Shown here: positions 8,303-16,923 of the stretch, in pieces
Numbering within the stretch: the first letter of the stretch is position 1
Layout: each line of letters starts with the position of its first letter
NCBI GenBank assembly: GCA_947476475.1
Contig: CANJQT010000003.1
Span: forward strand, 1 to 64,000
Length of the DNA stretch: 64,000 bases
Origin: Paracoccaceae bacterium
Lineage (GTDB): Bacteria; Pseudomonadota; Alphaproteobacteria; Rhodobacterales; Rhodobacteraceae
Reading direction: 5' to 3'
Made by a program: the position numbers and the translations under genes
The notes under the pieces: model-generated
Databases searched by the model: none
The model's input: the letters and a program-made list of their open reading frames with translations, nothing else
Told to the model about the DNA's origin: nothing

Positions 8303-9613
8303 TTATCCTGCAAGGCTGCGCTCGATCCTGGGGTAAAGCCGCGCCAGGGTCACGCCCCGCACCACCAGCAGCACCATCAGCGCCAGCCAAAGCCCATGAT
8401 TGCCCCATAGCAGCGGCAACAGCCCGACAGCCGGCACATAGAAGATCAGCGTGACCAGCATCGCATTGCGCATGTCGCGCGTCCGTGTTGCGCCAATGAA
8501 TATTCCATCCAGCATCCAGCATGTAATCCCGATCAACGGCGCCAGCGCCACCCAGGGCAACCAATCCCGCGCGCCCGCCCGAACGAAGGGCTCCGTCGTC
8601 AAAAGGTCAATCAGGACCGGCCCGCCAAACCAGAAGGCAAGGCTCAGCACAACCGCGCCACCCGCGCCCCACTGACTCGTGACCCAGGCAGACTGGCGCA
8701 GGGCTACGATTGACCGCGCGCCCACCGCCTGCCCAATCAGCGATTCTGCAGCGAAGGCGAAGCCGTCCAGTGCAAAGGCTGTGATTTCCAGGAACTGCAA
8801 CAAGACCTGATTGGCTGCCTGTGTCACTTCACCAAAGCCCGCGCCCAAGAAGACAAAACTTGTGAAAGCACCTTGCAAGATGACCGAGCGGATCATGATA
8901 TCCTGATTCACGTTGGCCATGCGCAGCAGTTTCATCCGGTCGAATATGCGTAGCCGGTTGCGCCATTGCCCATCCATGAACCCGTCGCGGCACAGGAAAA
9001 GCCCTGCCAACAGCCCTGACCATTCGGCGATCAGTGTTGCGATCGCCGCCCCTTGCACACCCCAGCCCAGAAACAGCACAAACCAAAGCGCCAGCGCGAT
9101 GTTCAGGCTGTTCATGCCAACCTGACTCAGGACAATCCCATAGGTCCGTTCGCGACCGATCAGCCAGCCATTGATCGCGTAAAGCGCGATGGTCGCGGGT
9201 GCGCCCCAGACACGGATCGCCAGATAGGCGCGCGTCAATCTTTCCACCTCTTGCGTCGCCGGCGCCAGCGCGAACGCCGCACCAAACAGCAAGGCTTGCA
9301 TCAGGATCAACCCCAGGCCTACGGTCAGACCGACCAAAACTGCACGGATCAGAATTGCGCCGCATTCGGCGTCATCCCCCGCTCCGTGCGCTTGCGCCGC
9401 AAGCCCGGATGTTCCCATCCTCAGGAAGCCGAAGATCCAGTAGAACGTAAGCAGGATGACGGAACCCAGCCCCACGGCGGCAATTGGTGCCGCCTGTCCC
9501 AGCTGTCCGACCACACCGGTATCGACCGCGCCCAGCAAAGGCACTGTGGCGTTCGACAGAACGATCGGCAGCGCAATCTTCAGCACGCGACGATGGGTTA
9601 TCGGTTCACTCAT
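8303..9613 (-). CDS. MATE family efflux transporter (DinF-like)
   Basis: The 436-residue integral membrane protein has about 12 hydrophobic segments in two related halves. The N-terminal signature 'ALPIVLSNATVPLLGAVDTGVVG' region is typical of MATE exporters, which expel cationic or aromatic compounds in exchange for Na+ or H+. The substrate cannot be told. Its start overlaps the end of the upstream thioesterase gene by eight bases (9606-9613), so it is the last gene of a three-gene minus-strand operon. Confidence 0.93.
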   Translation of the reverse strand: MSEPITHRRVLKIALPIVLSNATVPLLGAVDTGVVGQLGQAAPIAAVGLGSVILLTFYWIFGFLRMGTSGLAAQAHGAGDDAECGAILIRAVLVGLTVGLGLILMQALLFGAAFALAPATQEVERLTRAYLAIRVWGAPATIALYAINGWLIGRERTYGIVLSQVGMNSLNIALALWFVLFLGWGVQGAAIATLIAEWSGLLAGLFLCRDGFMDGQWRNRLRIFDRMKLLRMANVNQDIMIRSVILQGAFTSFVFLGAGFGEVTQAANQVLLQFLEITAFALDGFAFAAESLIGQAVGARSIVALRQSAWVTSQWGAGGAVVLSLAFWFGGPVLIDLLTTEPFVRAGARDWLPWVALAPLIGITCWMLDGIFIGATRTRDMRNAMLVTLIFYVPAVGLLPLLWGNHGLWLALMVLLVVRGVTLARLYPRIERSLAG

Positions 9614-10136
9614 GCGCCTTGCTATCGCCGACAGGCATCAGGAAGTGGCCGGTCGCCTGCGCAAACAGCCGCGATCGGTTGTCCTGCCATGCCTCGACAT
9701 GAACCGACGCGTAGCGGCGCCCCGACCGGTTCACGCGTGCACGTGCGTAAGCATCGCGCGGCAAACCGGTGCGCAGATAGTCCACAGTGAAATCGATAGT
9801 CTTGGGCAACCGCGGCGCCGTGGTGGCGACCGGGTCAATAAGGCCGTTTTCCATATCTTCCCAGATCAGCGACCAACTGAGTTCAACAATTGCCGTCACC
9901 TCCAGAAAGGCTGCAGTGACACCTCCGTGCAGCGCGGGCAACATGGGATTACCGATCAGCTTGTCATCAAAATGCAGGATTGCGGTCAGTTCATCCCCTC
10001 GCCGGTCGAAGTCAATTCCCAGAAAACTGATGTAGGGTACGCGACCGACCAAGGCGCGCAACACCGTGTCCCTGCGTTCCTTGACCACCTGAACGGGTTC
10101 AGGTCGTTGTTTGCCCCCACTGGTCTTGCCGTTCAT
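9606..10136 (-). CDS. PaaI-type hotdog thioesterase (second of a pair)
   Basis: This 176-residue protein has the hotdog-fold acyl-CoA thioesterase pattern: the central 'LHGGVTAAFLEVTAIVEL' helix with the HGG motif, followed by strands 'TIDFTVDYLRTG' and 'YASVHVEAWQ'. Such enzymes hydrolyse acyl- or aryl-CoA thioesters in the cytosol. The N-terminus is about 30 residues longer than usual, with a basic stretch. It overlaps the paralogous thioesterase upstream by an ATGA (10133-10136) and the MATE gene downstream. Confidence 0.88.
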   Translation of the reverse strand: MNGKTSGGKQRPEPVQVVKERRDTVLRALVGRVPYISFLGIDFDRRGDELTAILHFDDKLIGNPMLPALHGGVTAAFLEVTAIVELSWSLIWEDMENGLIDPVATTAPRLPKTIDFTVDYLRTGLPRDAYARARVNRSGRRYASVHVEAWQDNRSRLFAQATGHFLMPVGDSKAHE

Positions 10137-10567
10137 GTCGGCCCTTCCTTGCGTTCGATCGTAAAGGCCCCGGTCGCCGTTGCAACAATGCGGCTTTCGT
10201 CACCGTCATGCGCAATGGCGCGCACAAAGGCCACCGTCCGGGTCACATGGTAACACTCCGCCCGTGCGAAGATCCTTTGCCCCGGCGTGGCCGGGCGCAT
10301 GTAGTCAATGCGAAGGTCAAGTGTCGCCGTGCCGTCTGCCGCAGTCGGATGGCTTAAGACCGCCGCTCCGCAGGTCGTGTCCATCAACGTCGAAACCGCG
10401 CCGCCATGGATCACTCCGGTTTCCGGGTCGCCCACCAGGCGCAGATCATACGGCATGGAAATGGCTGCCATCCCCGCGCCGATGTCTTCCAGTCGCAGCC
10501 CCAATGCCCGCGCTTGCGGCAAAGCATCGACAAACTTGCCAGCAATCAGGCGTTTCTGCGCGTCCAT
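10133..10567 (-). CDS. PaaI-type hotdog thioesterase (first of a pair)
   Basis: The 144-residue product has the hotdog motif 'VIHGGAVSTLMDTTCGAAVL', with the expected acid one turn after HGG, and 'TLDLRIDYMRPATPG'. It should cleave acyl-CoA thioesters; the substrate is unknown. The frame is open to 10633, but the ATG at 10567 gives the normal family length and starts 'MDAQKRLIAGKFVDALPQA'. It leads an operon with a second thioesterase and a MATE exporter. Transcription is divergent from the MerR gene at 10728. Confidence 0.87.
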   Translation of the reverse strand: MDAQKRLIAGKFVDALPQARALGLRLEDIGAGMAAISMPYDLRLVGDPETGVIHGGAVSTLMDTTCGAAVLSHPTAADGTATLDLRIDYMRPATPGQRIFARAECYHVTRTVAFVRAIAHDGDESRIVATATGAFTIERKEGPT

Positions 10568-10727
10568 GCCCTGTTCTTTCGATAGCGTCCGGATCGGGTT
10601 AGCGGTGCCGCAACGTCCGCGCAAGGCCCCCACGCAGCCTCGCGCGCTTTACAGTTGACCTGCATGTCCTTGCTGCAGAAAATCATGCGGTTACTTTAGC
10701 ATCAAAAAGGCGGCGCAGGAGATTGCG

Positions 10728-11099
10728 ATGACAGAGGCTCCTCTTTCTTTCAAAGAGATGTGCAGCCGTTTTGAGGTGACACCACGGACCTTGCGCTATT
10801 ACGAGTATATCGAACTGCTTTCCCCGGCGCGCGACGGTCGGTCCAGACTATACGGCCCACGCGATGTCGCGCGGATGACGCTGATCCTGCGCGGTAGGCG
10901 CTTTGGCTTCAGCCTCGAAGAGATTCGCCAGTGGTTGCTGCTCTATGATCAGAAGGGGTCGCAAGAGCAGGCAACAGCGTTCTTGCGGCTGGCGGATCGG
11001 CAATTGGCCGAACTGCAACGCCAGCGCCATGAACTGGATGAAACGATCGCAGATCTCAATGCCCTCAGAATGGCGACTCAGGCCAATTCGCTTGGCTGA
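10728..11099 (+). CDS. MerR family transcriptional regulator 1
   Basis: The 123-residue protein has an N-terminal winged helix ('TPRTLRYYEYIELLSPARDGRSRLYG') and a C-terminal dimerisation coiled coil (about 75-120) without a ligand-binding domain or metal-binding cysteines. It is a close relative of the second MerR gene downstream. Regulators of this short type (LiuR-like) control acyl-CoA degradation genes in proteobacteria, which fits the neighbouring beta-oxidation operon; that link is inference. An AGGAG site precedes the ATG. Confidence 0.88.
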   Translation: MTEAPLSFKEMCSRFEVTPRTLRYYEYIELLSPARDGRSRLYGPRDVARMTLILRGRRFGFSLEEIRQWLLLYDQKGSQEQATAFLRLADRQLAELQRQRHELDETIADLNALRMATQANSLG

Positions 11100-11202
11100 T
11101 GGCAATGCGCCGCTTGTTAGCATTGGGTGCTAAATCCTGACGCGACGACAGAAAGTTCTGCCAGTGCGCGTGGTTTGGCAATGACGTTTCGTCGTGCGTG
11201 TT

Positions 11203-11233
11203 TTGACGTGACGTTACGCTTACCTTAACGTCA
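11203..11233 (+). promoter_or_regulatory. MerR-type operator and promoter before the beta-oxidation operon
   Basis: A perfect inverted repeat TGACGTTA (11209-11216) / TAACGTCA (11226-11233) with a nine-base spacer lies between a -35-like TTGACG (11203-11208) and a -10-like TAACGT (11226-11231) 17 bases further on. Operators placed between the -35 and -10 are typical of MerR regulators. The gene downstream encodes one. Confidence 0.55.
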
Positions 11234-11307
11234 TCTGCCCTTGTATGGTTGTTGCATTGAACTGCATCTGCGGGGCCATGACGGTACCCAGATGAGAGGA
11301 AAGCGAC

Positions 11308-11703
11308 GTGAGTGAAGAGTTGATGACCATTCGCGCAATGTGCGAAGCGTTTGGCGTAACCCCCAGAACCTTGCGGTTCTACGAACAGAAAGAATTGCTG
11401 TTTCCGCTGCGCGAAGGGCAAAAGCGCCTTTTTTCCCGCCGCGACCGCGCCCGGCTGAAACTTGTCATGCGTGGCAAACGCTTTGGCGTCAGCTTGGAAG
11501 AAATCAGACAGATTCTGGATTTGCATGACATGGCCAGCCAGAAGCATCTGCAACTGCCCCGCACGCTTGAGATCGCCGAGCGTCGCCTCGATGAAATGAA
11601 AGCCCAGCGGGCCGAACTTGAACAGGGCATAGCTGAACTGACTGACCTGATCATGCAAGGCCGCGACTGGCTGAAAAGCGACGGCTCGCAAAACGCCGCC
11701 TGA
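11308..11703 (+). CDS. MerR family transcriptional regulator 2 (LiuR-like)
   Basis: The 131-residue protein resembles MerR regulator 1 through 'TPRTLRFYEQKELLFPLREG' and 'GKRFGVSLEEIRQILDL', with a C-terminal coiled coil ('RRLDEMKAQRAELEQGIAEL'). It has no effector-binding domain. The start is GTG with a GAGAGGAAAG ribosome-binding site. The acyl-CoA dehydrogenase gene begins 26 bases after its stop, so the regulator probably heads and autoregulates the beta-oxidation operon through the operator just upstream. Confidence 0.9.
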   Translation: MSEELMTIRAMCEAFGVTPRTLRFYEQKELLFPLREGQKRLFSRRDRARLKLVMRGKRFGVSLEEIRQILDLHDMASQKHLQLPRTLEIAERRLDEMKAQRAELEQGIAELTDLIMQGRDWLKSDGSQNAA

Positions 11704-11729
11704 AAGTTTGACCACCGAAAGGACTTCCG

Positions 11730-13508
11730 ATGCCGCACTACAATGCCCCGACCCGCGACCTTCAGTTCGTCTTGCACGACATGTTGGGTGTCAGCGCAGG
11801 GCAAGTGCCTGGCTACGAAGACCTTCTGGCAGATTTCACTTCGGCAGTGCTGGAAGAGGCTGGCAAGATCGCGCGTGACGTGCTGGCCCCTCTCAACTTA
11901 AGCGGGGATCAGGAAGGCTGTCGGCTGGAAAACGGGATAGTCCGCACGCCCAAGGGCTTCAAGGCTGCCTTCGACATGATGAAGCAAGGCGGCTGGACAG
12001 CACTTGACTGCGATCCGGCCTTTGGTGGCCAAGGCATGCCCTATGTGATGGCCACTGCGGTTGGCGAGATCTTCGTTTCGGCCAACATGGCGTTCAACAT
12101 GTATCAGGGCCTGACCCACGGTGCCTATTCGGCGATTTACTCCCATGGAACCGAAGAACAGAAAGCCACCTATTTGCCGAAGATGGTCGCCTGTGACTGG
12201 ACGGGCACCATGAACCTGACCGAACCGCATTGCGGCACCGATCTGGGGCAGTTGCGCACCAGGGCCGAAGTTCAGCCTGATGGCAGCTACAAGATCACCG
12301 GCCAAAAGATTTTCATCTCGGCCGGCGATCATGATCTGGCGGAAAACATCATCCATCTGGTCTTGGCTAGGGCCCCTGGCGGCGGCGAAGGTACAAAGGG
12401 GATTTCGCTGTTCATCGTGCCGAAGTTTCTGATCAATGCCGACGGGTCATTGGGCGCGCGCAACGGCGTTTCGGTCGGCAAGATCGAGAAAAAGATGGGT
12501 ATCCACGGCAATGCCACCTGCGTGATGAACTATGACGGGGCAACCGGCTACTTGCTGGGTGAACTCCACAAAGGCATGCGCGCCATGTTCACCATGATGA
12601 ACGAGGCCCGATTGGGTGTCGGCCTGCAGGGCTATGCGGTGGCCGAGGCCGCATATCAGAACGCGCTGGCCTATGCCAAGGACCGGCTTCAGGGCCGTGA
12701 CGTGACCGGCGTGAAAAACCCCAGCGGGCCGGCCGATCCGCTGATTGTCCATCCCGACATCCGCCGCAACCTGATGGATCAGAAAAGCTTCATCGAAGGG
12801 GCGCGGGCCTTCACGCTTTGGGGCGCTTCGCTGATCGACCGCGGGCATCTGGCAAATGATACGGCGGCTGAAGGGTTGGTGTCGCTTCTCACGCCGGTGA
12901 TCAAGGGCTTCCTCACTGACAAGGGGTTTGACTGCGCCGTTCAGGCCCAGCAGATCTTCGGTGGCCACGGCTATGTCGAAGATCAGGGAATGAGCCAGTT
13001 CGCCCGCGATGCACGGATCACCATGATCTATGAAGGGGCCAATGGAGTTCAGGCTCTGGACCTTGTCGGTCGCAAACTGGCGCAAGACGGCGGCAAACAC
13101 GTGATGGCCTTTTTTGAGATGGTGAAAGCCTTTATCAAGGACAACGAAAACGATGCGGCGCTGAAGGCCCCTTTCCTTGATCCGCTAAAGGCCGCGTCGA
13201 AGGATCTGCAGACCGCTGCGATGTACTTCATGCAGAACGCTGTGAAAAATCCAAATGCCGCACTCGCAGGGTCGTATGACTTCATGCACCTGTTCGGACA
13301 CGTCTGTCTGGGCCTGATCTGGGCGCGTACGGCAAAGGCCGCTCAGGCGGCGCTGGCTTCGGGAACGACGGACCCGGTTTTTTATGAAACCAAGTTGGTG
13401 ACGGCCCGCTATTACATGGCCCGCCAACTGCCCGCGACTGCGCTGCATCTGGCGCGCATCCTGTCGGGAGCCGAACCGGTTATGGCCCTTTCGGTCGACG
13501 CGTTCTAA
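11730..13508 (+). CDS. Acyl-CoA dehydrogenase (long form with extra C-terminal domain)
   Basis: This FAD-dependent enzyme introduces the alpha-beta double bond in an acyl-CoA. The 592-residue length, about 200 more than classical enzymes, indicates the subfamily with an acetyl-CoA-dehydrogenase-like C-terminal domain; it also includes DmdC, the 3-methylmercaptopropionyl-CoA dehydrogenase. Recognisable parts are '[17 protein letters not shown]' (FAD/substrate loop) and '[24 protein letters not shown]', ending with '[18 protein letters not shown]'. It sits with thiolase and FadB/J genes, so a beta-oxidation role is well supported; the chain-length or DMSP specificity is not. Confidence 0.93.
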   Translation: MPHYNAPTRDLQFVLHDMLGVSAGQVPGYEDLLADFTSAVLEEAGKIARDVLAPLNLSGDQEGCRLENGIVRTPKGFKAAFDMMKQGGWTALDCDPAFGGQGMPYVMATAVGEIFVSANMAFNMYQGLTHGAYSAIYSHGTEEQKATYLPKMVACDWTGTMNLTEPHCGTDLGQLRTRAEVQPDGSYKITGQKIFISAGDHDLAENIIHLVLARAPGGGEGTKGISLFIVPKFLINADGSLGARNGVSVGKIEKKMGIHGNATCVMNYDGATGYLLGELHKGMRAMFTMMNEARLGVGLQGYAVAEAAYQNALAYAKDRLQGRDVTGVKNPSGPADPLIVHPDIRRNLMDQKSFIEGARAFTLWGASLIDRGHLANDTAAEGLVSLLTPVIKGFLTDKGFDCAVQAQQIFGGHGYVEDQGMSQFARDARITMIYEGANGVQALDLVGRKLAQDGGKHVMAFFEMVKAFIKDNENDAALKAPFLDPLKAASKDLQTAAMYFMQNAVKNPNAALAGSYDFMHLFGHVCLGLIWARTAKAAQAALASGTTDPVFYETKLVTARYYMARQLPATALHLARILSGAEPVMALSVDAF

Positions 13509-13539
13509 ACTTGGCGTGCGGCCACCGAAAGGACCAAAG

Positions 13540-13752
13540 ATGCCCAAACGCCTGCGCCTGACCCGCCGGTTCACCGTGGCCATGACCAATGACGCGCACC
13601 GGACCCTGTTCCGGTTCGCCGAAGAGGCTGGCCTTTCGGTTGACGAGGCGCTGACGTTCTTCTTTGAACATTTTGGTTCAGTCACTCACGCCGAAAACCT
13701 GCGTCACCGGCTGCGCCTGTTCAAGGCCGAACTGGATGACCGAAAGGCCTGA
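13540..13752 (+). CDS. Small conserved protein in the beta-oxidation operon
   Basis: The 70-residue basic protein (MPKRLRLTRRFTVAMTNDA...) is predicted to be mostly helical after one strand, with 'FAEEAGLSVDEALTFFFEHF'. It resembles small ribbon-helix-helix-like or accessory proteins, but I do not recognise a family and assign no function. The start at 13540 is preceded by GAAAGGA (13526-13532). A GTG at 13516 in the same frame is less likely because the ribosome-binding site would lie inside the gene. It is 31 bases after the dehydrogenase gene. Confidence 0.7.
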   Translation: MPKRLRLTRRFTVAMTNDAHRTLFRFAEEAGLSVDEALTFFFEHFGSVTHAENLRHRLRLFKAELDDRKA

Positions 13753-13877
13753 ACGCCGCAGTGCCCCGATTCGTGCAACACTTTGTAACCGATACGATTT
13801 TCAACCTGACCACCCTATGCTGTTCCGCTAGTCTTTCCACAATCCGACCATTGTGATCTTCAGAAGGGGCCTCGCAA

Positions 13878-14522
13878 ATGACGGCAAAGCTTTACTGCTT
13901 CGGTGAAAGCGGCAACGCCTACAAGGCAGCCCTGACAATGACGTTGGCCGGTTATGACTGGGAACCCGTCTTCGTCGATTTCTTCAATGGCGAAGCCCGC
14001 GCCGAACCGTTCCGGAAGATCAACCCGATGGGCGAAGTGCCTGTGCTGATTGACCGGGATCTCATCCTTACCCAGTCCGCGCTGATCCAACTGCATACTG
14101 TCGAACAGACCGGCCGCTTCGGCGGCATCGGCAAGATGGCCGAACGCGAAGTCACGCGCTGGCTTTTGTGGGACAATCACAAATTCTCGGGCCAGATCGG
14201 CGCCACCCGCTTTTTGATGAACTTCCTTTCGCCAGCCAGACGCCCGGCCGAGGTGATCGCCTTCCAGCAAGGCCGCCTCAAGGTCGCTTATGGCATCCTG
14301 AATGATCATCTGTCTGACCGCGACTGGGTGGCCGACCTCAACCCGACCATCGCCGACTTTGCCTGTTGTTCCTATCTTTATTACCCCGAACCCTTCGGGT
14401 TTGACCGTGCCGACTGGCCCCATATCGACCGCTGGCTTGACCGGATCGCGGCCCTGCCCGGCTGGAAACATCCCTATGATCTCATGCCCGGAAATCCATC
14501 TGACCGCGCAGCGAAGGGGTGA
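13878..14522 (+). CDS. Glutathione S-transferase family protein
   Basis: The 214-residue protein has an N-terminal thioredoxin-like domain (1-80, starting 'KLYCFGESGNAYKAAL' and with the cis-Pro motif 'GEVPVLID') and an all-helical C-terminal domain. The 'LTQSALIQLHT' segment is the glutathione gamma-glutamyl site. It could conjugate or isomerise a toxic intermediate, or act on a CoA ester. Its place between the dehydrogenase and thiolase genes suggests a role linked to that pathway, but the substrate is unknown. Confidence 0.9.
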   Translation: MTAKLYCFGESGNAYKAALTMTLAGYDWEPVFVDFFNGEARAEPFRKINPMGEVPVLIDRDLILTQSALIQLHTVEQTGRFGGIGKMAEREVTRWLLWDNHKFSGQIGATRFLMNFLSPARRPAEVIAFQQGRLKVAYGILNDHLSDRDWVADLNPTIADFACCSYLYYPEPFGFDRADWPHIDRWLDRIAALPGWKHPYDLMPGNPSDRAAKG

Positions 14523-14634
14523 CGGGTCCGCGCCGCAGCGTCACACAAGACAAAGGCTGACGCGCAGGTAAACTGTCACCTGAATTTCGTCGTGGGCGCC
14601 TTCGAATCGCGCGCGGCAAAAAGGAGAGGACGCC

Positions 14635-15846
14635 ATGACCGAAGCTTACATCTATGATGCCGTTCGCAGCCCGCGCGGCAAGGGCCGCCCCGACGGCGCC
14701 CTGCACGAGGTGACATCGGTGGCACTCTCGGCCCGCATCCTGAATGCTGTGAAGGATCGTAACGGGTTGGAAGGTCACGCAGTCGAGGATGTGATCTGGG
14801 GCAATGTCACGCAGGTGGGCGAACAGGGCGGATGTCTGGCCCGATCAGCCGTTCTGCTCTCGGACCTCGATCAAAGCATCCCCGGCCTTGCCATCAACCG
14901 CTTTTGCGCCTCGGGGATGGAGGCGGTGAACCTTGCCGCCAATCAGGTGAAGGGCGGCGCCGGTCAGGCCTATATCGCTGGCGGAGTCGAGATGATGGGC
15001 CGCGTTGCCATGGGGTCCGACGGGGCGGCAATCGCGGTTGACCCCGCGCTGGCGATGAAAACCTATTTCGTCCCGCAAGGCATTTCCGCAGACATCATCG
15101 CCACCGAATACGGCTTTACACGCGAACAAGCCGACGCGTTCGCCGTGGAAAGCCAGCGCCGCGCTGCCGAAGCCTGGGCCGACAACCGTTTCACAAGGTC
15201 CATCGTCCCGGTGAAGGATCAGAACGGCCTGACGATCCTCGACCGCGACGAATATATGCGTCCCGGCACCGACATGGCGGCTTTGGGCAAACTTGACCCG
15301 TCCTTCAAGGGCATGGGCGAGGTGATGCCCGGCTTCGACAAGATCGCCCTGATGAAATATCCACATCTGGAACGGATCAACCATATCCACCACGCGGGCA
15401 ATTCGTCCGGCATCGTCGATGGGGCGGCCGCGATCCTGATCGGCAACGCCGATTTCGGCCGCGCGCACGGCTTGAAACCCCGCGCCCGCATCCGCGCCAC
15501 CGCCAAGATCGGCACCGACCCCACCATCATGCTGACCGGCCCGGTGCCGGTGACCGAAAAGATCCTGAAAGACAGCGGCATGTCGATCAGCGACATCGAC
15601 CTGTTCGAGGTGAACGAGGCCTTCGCTTCTGTGGTCCTGCGCTTCATGCAGGCCTTCGACGTGGACCCTGCCCGCGTCAATCCCAACGGCGGCTCGATCG
15701 CAATGGGTCACCCGCTGGGGGCCACCGGCGCCATCATCATCGGCACCCTGCTGGACGAACTGGAGCGCACCGGCAAATCGACCGGCCTTGCGACGCTGTG
15801 CATCGCGTCTGGCATGGGGGCCGCCACGATCATCGAAAGGATCTGA
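14635..15846 (+). CDS. Acetyl-CoA C-acyltransferase (3-ketoacyl-CoA thiolase, FadA-type)
   Basis: Thiolase cleaves 3-ketoacyl-CoA with CoA to release acetyl-CoA, the last step of beta-oxidation. The 403-residue protein has the acyl-carrying Cys91 in 'INRFCASGMEAVN', the histidine in 'GGSIAMGHPLGATGA', and the second cysteine in 'LCIASGMGAA' near the C-terminus. An AAGGAGAGGA ribosome-binding site precedes the ATG. It is the partner of the FadB/J-type protein encoded further down; two cupin genes lie between them. Confidence 0.95.
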   Translation: MTEAYIYDAVRSPRGKGRPDGALHEVTSVALSARILNAVKDRNGLEGHAVEDVIWGNVTQVGEQGGCLARSAVLLSDLDQSIPGLAINRFCASGMEAVNLAANQVKGGAGQAYIAGGVEMMGRVAMGSDGAAIAVDPALAMKTYFVPQGISADIIATEYGFTREQADAFAVESQRRAAEAWADNRFTRSIVPVKDQNGLTILDRDEYMRPGTDMAALGKLDPSFKGMGEVMPGFDKIALMKYPHLERINHIHHAGNSSGIVDGAAAILIGNADFGRAHGLKPRARIRATAKIGTDPTIMLTGPVPVTEKILKDSGMSISDIDLFEVNEAFASVVLRFMQAFDVDPARVNPNGGSIAMGHPLGATGAIIIGTLLDELERTGKSTGLATLCIASGMGAATIIERI

Positions 15847-15860
15847 GGCCCCCGCCCTCT

Positions 15861-15957
15861 CCCTCCCCCACAAGGGGGGAGGGAAGCGCCTTTCCGGCAA
15901 CGGGCGGGCAAAAGGAACGCAACCCGTCCTGCCCCCTCCCCCCTTGTGGGGGAGGGG
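15861..15957. repeat. MITE-like element with perfect 23-bp terminal inverted repeats
   Basis: Positions 15861-15883 and 15935-15957 are exact reverse complements. Each end is itself a hairpin (CCCTCCCCC pairing with GGGGGAGGG). The 51-base interior has no coding content. The 97-bp unit lies in the 136-base gap between the thiolase and first cupin genes and could act as a partial terminator or mRNA stabiliser within the operon. Confidence 0.7.
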
Positions 15958-15982
15958 TAAGGGGGGACGAAGGAGGAATGAA

Positions 15983-16453
15983 ATGCCGATCATCGACCAG
16001 ACCAAATGCCCGGTAAAGACCAGCTCGATCTATCCCGAGCCCTACGCCTCGATGATGAAGGGGCGCTCTTCTTTGCGCCTTGGCGACGCGGGCGGGCTGA
16101 CGCAGTTCGGCGCCAATCTGGTGATGCTGGAACCCGGGGCGCTTTCCAGCCTGCGCCATTGGCACCTGCATGAGGACGAATTCGTCATAGTGACCGAAGG
16201 CGAATGCACCCTGATCCAGGACGAGGGTGAAACGGTCATGCACCCGGGGGATTGCGCGGCCTTCCCGGCGGGCAACCCCAACGGTCACCAATTCATCAAC
16301 CGTAGCGACAGGCCCGCAAAATTCCTTGTCATCGGCACCAAAGCTCCCCGCGAAGTGGCAACCTATTCCGACGTTGACCTGCGGGTCGAGATGGAAGCAG
16401 GCCGCGCCCGCTTCACCTACAAGGACGGCAGTGATTGGGCGGGGCCGCGCTGA
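15983..16453 (+). CDS. Cupin domain protein 1
   Basis: The 156-residue single-domain cupin has the metal-binding motif 1 'LRHWHLHEDEFVIVTEGE' and motif 2 'HPGDCAAFPAGNPNGHQFIN'. Such proteins bind Fe, Mn or Zn and may be dioxygenases, isomerases or sensors; no specific activity can be deduced. The ATG at 15983 follows an AGGAGGA ribosome-binding site; an upstream open frame is shadow sequence through the repeat. Its stop overlaps the next cupin start (TGATG). The two are paralogs. Confidence 0.85.
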   Translation: MPIIDQTKCPVKTSSIYPEPYASMMKGRSSLRLGDAGGLTQFGANLVMLEPGALSSLRHWHLHEDEFVIVTEGECTLIQDEGETVMHPGDCAAFPAGNPNGHQFINRSDRPAKFLVIGTKAPREVATYSDVDLRVEMEAGRARFTYKDGSDWAGPR

Positions 16454-16923
16454 TGCCCAAACTCGCCCCGCCACCCTTCCAGCATGAAGCTGATACCGTC
16501 CACCCAATTCTGGGCGGCGGAATCGGCCCTTATGCCTATCAGCTTCTGTCCGACCCAGGTGGCCTGACCCAGTTCGGCGCCTTCATCGAGGAATTGCCGC
16601 CCGGATCAACCTCCGGTCGTCGCCACTGGCACCAGCATGAAGATGAGATGATCTACATGCTATCGGGGAAGGTGGTCCTGGTCGAAGACGCAGAGACTAT
16701 GCTTTGCCCCGGCGACGTAGTTTGCTGGCCCGCTGGGCACCCTGTCGGGCACCGGCTCGACAACCGCTCTGATACCCCGGCCAGCTATCTGGTCATTGGC
16801 ACCCGCAGCGTGCGCGATGTCATTCACTACACCGATCACGATCTGATCACCCATAAGGAAGGCTCGTCCCGGCGCTATCTGCACCGCGACGGCACAGTCT
16901 ACCCCAAGAGGAGCGAGCAATGA
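16453..16923 (+). CDS. Cupin domain protein 2
   Basis: The 156-residue protein is a paralog of the preceding cupin: both have a 'GGLTQFGA' segment and the same metal motif ('RRHWHQHEDEMIYMLSG', then 'CPGDVVCWPAGHPVGH'). Function is unknown. It overlaps the previous gene by one base, and its last four bases (ATGA) overlap the start of the FadB/J-type gene, so the three are translationally coupled and belong to the beta-oxidation operon. Confidence 0.85.
   Translation: MPKLAPPPFQHEADTVHPILGGGIGPYAYQLLSDPGGLTQFGAFIEELPPGSTSGRRHWHQHEDEMIYMLSGKVVLVEDAETMLCPGDVVCWPAGHPVGHRLDNRSDTPASYLVIGTRSVRDVIHYTDHDLITHKEGSSRRYLHRDGTVYPKRSEQ

Noticed and set aside
15847-15980. The paired C-run/G-run repeats as a CRISPR array
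   Set aside because: There are only two copies and they are inverted, with no spacer series and no cas genes.
14845-16005. 386-codon minus-strand frame opposite the thiolase gene
   Set aside because: It runs through the thiolase gene and the MITE-like repeat with no motifs, so it is a shadow.
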